7,647 bases of DNA from an uncultured Eubacteriales bacterium (GTDB taxonomy: Bacteria > Bacillota > Clostridia > Lachnospirales > Anaerotignaceae). A model generated the notes under the pieces. That model did not search any database and was not told the origin of the DNA. It worked only from the letters and a program-made list of their open reading frames with translations. Positions 6,310 through 7,647 of the stretch are shown here, piece after piece. The DNA is taken from the NCBI GenBank assembly GCA_934256695.1, contig CAKQPE010000095.1, forward strand, positions 1 through 7,647. The letters run 5' to 3'. Position 1 is the first letter of the stretch, and each line of letters opens with the position of its first letter. The translations under genes were made by a program, and so were the position numbers.

Positions 6310-7338
6310 CTCTTTCTTGAACTCGATGCCGCTGTAGTAGTGACTTAATATCTCATGGTAGTTTTTGCCCTCAAGGGCGAGAGCATTTGCTCCGTACTGG
6401 CTCATGCCTGCACCGTGACCATAGCCTTTTGTTGTAAATATTATGTTATTTCCGTCCTGTTTTATTGAAAAATCACTGCTTCTAAGACCTAAAATTTCAC
6501 GTATTTCCCTGCCTGTAAAGGTTTCGTTGCCTATTTGTATTTTTTGTATATATCCCGACTCGCTGCGGCTTATAATCTGTGTCTGTGCGGCTAAATTGCC
6601 GGATGATATTATAAGTGACGGACGTGCGGCTTGCAGTTTAGCGACAACATTATCAGATGAAATTCGAATTTCGGACATATAGTTTTCGGCTGTTGTGTCT
6701 GCAGAACTGTCTACACTTTTTAGATACGGTTCGTCACTGCTCCATATATTTGCGGCAGTTTCGGTTTTTCCACTGCTTATGGCATGGAAAACGGATAAAA
6801 TAGGCTCGCCGTTATACACCATTATTTCGCCTTTGGTAGAATAAACGGCATTTTTTATTTTGTCATAGTATTCGTTAAAATTGTTTCCCCATTTTTCTTT
6901 CATTTCATCTAAGGAACAGTAGGCCTGTCCGCCGTTTTCAATCATTGTACCAAGAGAGTTTCCGTTTGCCATTCGTCTTTCGGCATAAGTACGGGCGGCA
7001 ACAGCTTGTGCCTTTAGTGCCTCGGGTTCAAACAATGCGGGCATTTCGGCGGCAACAACGCCGGTTATATAGTCCTCAAAATCCGTCTGTGAAAAATCCG
7101 TAGATATTTTTTCGGTATCTGTATTTTCTGTATTATTTTTTTCTGATGTTATTTCCTGTTGCAGGGTGTTTTCGTCAATAAGGACTGTATTATCCGCAGG
7201 ATAGTTTTCTGATGAATCAGGTTCGGTATGTATTGTGTCTGTAATATTTGTTTTAGCAAACACTGCGTTTACCATAATGGGAACGAATGACATTGAAAAA
7301 ACAACGGCACATGGCACAAGGGCATATATTCTTTTCAT
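6307..7338 (-). CDS. spoIID: Stage II sporulation protein D, peptidoglycan lytic transglycosylase
   Basis: This 343-residue protein fits SpoIID, which in sporulating Firmicutes works with SpoIIM and SpoIIP at the septal membrane. It cleaves glycan strands whose stem peptides SpoIIP has removed, driving engulfment of the forespore. An N-terminal membrane segment (about 5-27) is followed by a Ser/Thr/Asn/Glu-rich linker (30-85) and the SpoIID domain. That domain has FEDYITGVVAAEMP (87-100) with the expected catalytic glutamate at 98, ALKAQAVAARTYA (107-119), GGQAYCS (136-142), HAISSGKTE (185-193) and the C-terminal GYGHGAGMSQYGA (305-317). Only one cysteine (C141) is in the mature part, so a two-cysteine zinc site as I recall for Clostridioides difficile would not be present. 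The start at 7338 is chosen because AAGGTGAT lies 4 nt upstream; an ATG at 7344 overlaps that site, and the longer in-frame start at 7407 lies in repeat copy E. It is convergent with glgP. Confidence 0.93.
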   Translation of the reverse strand: MKRIYALVPCAVVFSMSFVPIMVNAVFAKTNITDTIHTEPDSSENYPADNTVLIDENTLQQEITSEKNNTENTDTEKISTDFSQTDFEDYITGVVAAEMPALFEPEALKAQAVAARTYAERRMANGNSLGTMIENGGQAYCSLDEMKEKWGNNFNEYYDKIKNAVYSTKGEIMVYNGEPILSVFHAISSGKTETAANIWSSDEPYLKSVDSSADTTAENYMSEIRISSDNVVAKLQAARPSLIISSGNLAAQTQIISRSESGYIQKIQIGNETFTGREIREILGLRSSDFSIKQDGNNIIFTTKGYGHGAGMSQYGANALALEGKNYHEILSHYYSGIEFKKE

Positions 7339-7342
7339 AAGC

Positions 7343-7350
7343 ATCACCTT
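7343..7350 (-). promoter_or_regulatory. Ribosome binding site of spoIID
   Basis: On the minus strand AAGGTGAT precedes the ATG at 7338 by 4 nt. It overlaps the in-frame ATG at 7344, which rules that codon out as the main start. Confidence 0.75.
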
Positions 7351-7387
7351 TTTTATTCTATGCTCTTTGAAAAGAAAAAAGAATAGA

Positions 7388-7471
7388 ACCTTGGGACTTT
7401 GCCGCATACCACATCAGCTTTTGAAAAAACAGGACAAAAACTTTCAATAAAGCACAAGCATATTGCGTTTT
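7388..7471 (-). repeat. Decayed composite repeat, copy E (lacks palindrome i)
   Basis: The order along the plus strand is iv (7391-7407, TTGGGAC / GCCGCAT, no longer self-complementary), iii (7414-7433, about six of nine pairs kept) and ii (7449-7471, AAAGCACAA / TTGCGTTTT with one mismatch and one wobble). Spacing is still 6 and 15 nt, as in the good copies, and the linker CTTTCAATAAAG resembles the ii-iii linker elsewhere. No palindrome i follows; copy D's tail begins instead. It lies directly upstream of spoIID. The match is weaker than for A-D and rests mainly on spacing and linker. Confidence 0.55.
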
Positions 7472-7484
7472 TCGATGAAATAAT

Positions 7485-7647
7485 AAATATAAATTTATCG
7501 GACTGAAAGACCTTGGGGTTTCACCCCAAACCCTGAAAATTTTTTGAAAAAAATTTAGTAAAACTTTTGGTAAAATGCAATTTCATTGCATTTTTTGTAA
7601 ATCCATTTGCGATATTTTTAAAGCCTTCCATTGGGGGAAGGTGTCAC
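7485..7647 (-). repeat. Composite four-palindrome repeat, copy D (cut by window end)
   Basis: This copy has the same orientation as B and E. The tail, read on the minus strand, is CCCCAAGGTCTTT followed by GATAAATTTATATTT (ending near 7485). Palindrome iv is at 7513-7529 (TTGGGGT / ACCCCAA, loop TTC), iii at 7537-7556 (AAATTTTTT / AAAAAATTT, loop GA), ii at 7572-7594 (AAAATGCAAT / ATTGCATTTT, loop TTC) and i at 7624-7641 (CCTTCC / GGAAGG with a 6-nt loop). GTGTCAC at the window edge matches the start of copy C's small hairpin. Gaps are 7, 15 and 29 nt. The head is beyond the window. Confidence 0.8.

Noticed and set aside
6160..6348. Open reading frame of 62 codons crossing copy C into spoIID antisense
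   Set aside because: It lies over the repeat and the antisense of the spoIID 3' end, with no ribosome binding site and no family features.
7355..7362. CATAGAAT on the minus strand, close to a sigma-E -10 element, before spoIID
   Set aside because: The start point would fall inside the ribosome binding site (7343-7350), and no sigma-E -35 is found at the right distance.

Overview
The window looks like chromosomal DNA of a low-GC, spore-forming member of the Firmicutes, probably an anaerobic Clostridia species. The pointers are AT-rich codon use, strong AGGAGG-type ribosome binding sites, a SpoIID homologue, and the gene order DUF1385 (YqhQ-like) - prmC - prfA, which is familiar from Clostridia. 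The species cannot be named from the sequence.

Layout: 1-144 is the 3' end of an unrecognised gene. 145-462 is intergenic and holds repeat copy A and then a promoter. 463-5854 is a four-gene plus-strand operon: DUF1385 membrane protein, prmC (release factor glutamine methyltransferase), prfA (release factor 1) and glgP (alpha-glucan phosphorylase). 5855-6306 is the gap between convergent genes and holds repeat copies B and C head to head. 6307-7338 is spoIID on the minus strand. 7339-7647 lies upstream of spoIID and holds a decayed copy (E) followed by copy D, which the window end cuts.

The genes are ordinary: PrmC methylates the GGQ glutamine of the release factor made by the next gene, GlgP releases glucose-1-phosphate from storage glucan, and SpoIID degrades peptidoglycan during forespore engulfment. 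No known defence, mobile or CRISPR system is visible.

The unusual content is in the gaps. All three intergenic regions carry copies of one composite repeat made of four successive palindromes (called i, ii, iii, iv here). The spacing between palindromes is nearly fixed: about 30 nt between i and ii, exactly 15 nt between ii and iii in all five copies, and 6-7 nt between iii and iv. Arm sequences differ between copies, yet self-complementarity is kept: palindrome iii is always 9+2+9 and palindrome iv always 7+3+7 in the four good copies. Sequence variants of individual palindromes are also reassorted among copies. This fits a family of structured intergenic elements that either move or recombine as modules. 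Whether they act as RNA (terminators or 3' UTR structures) or as DNA (substrates of a transposase or other protein) cannot be decided from this window.
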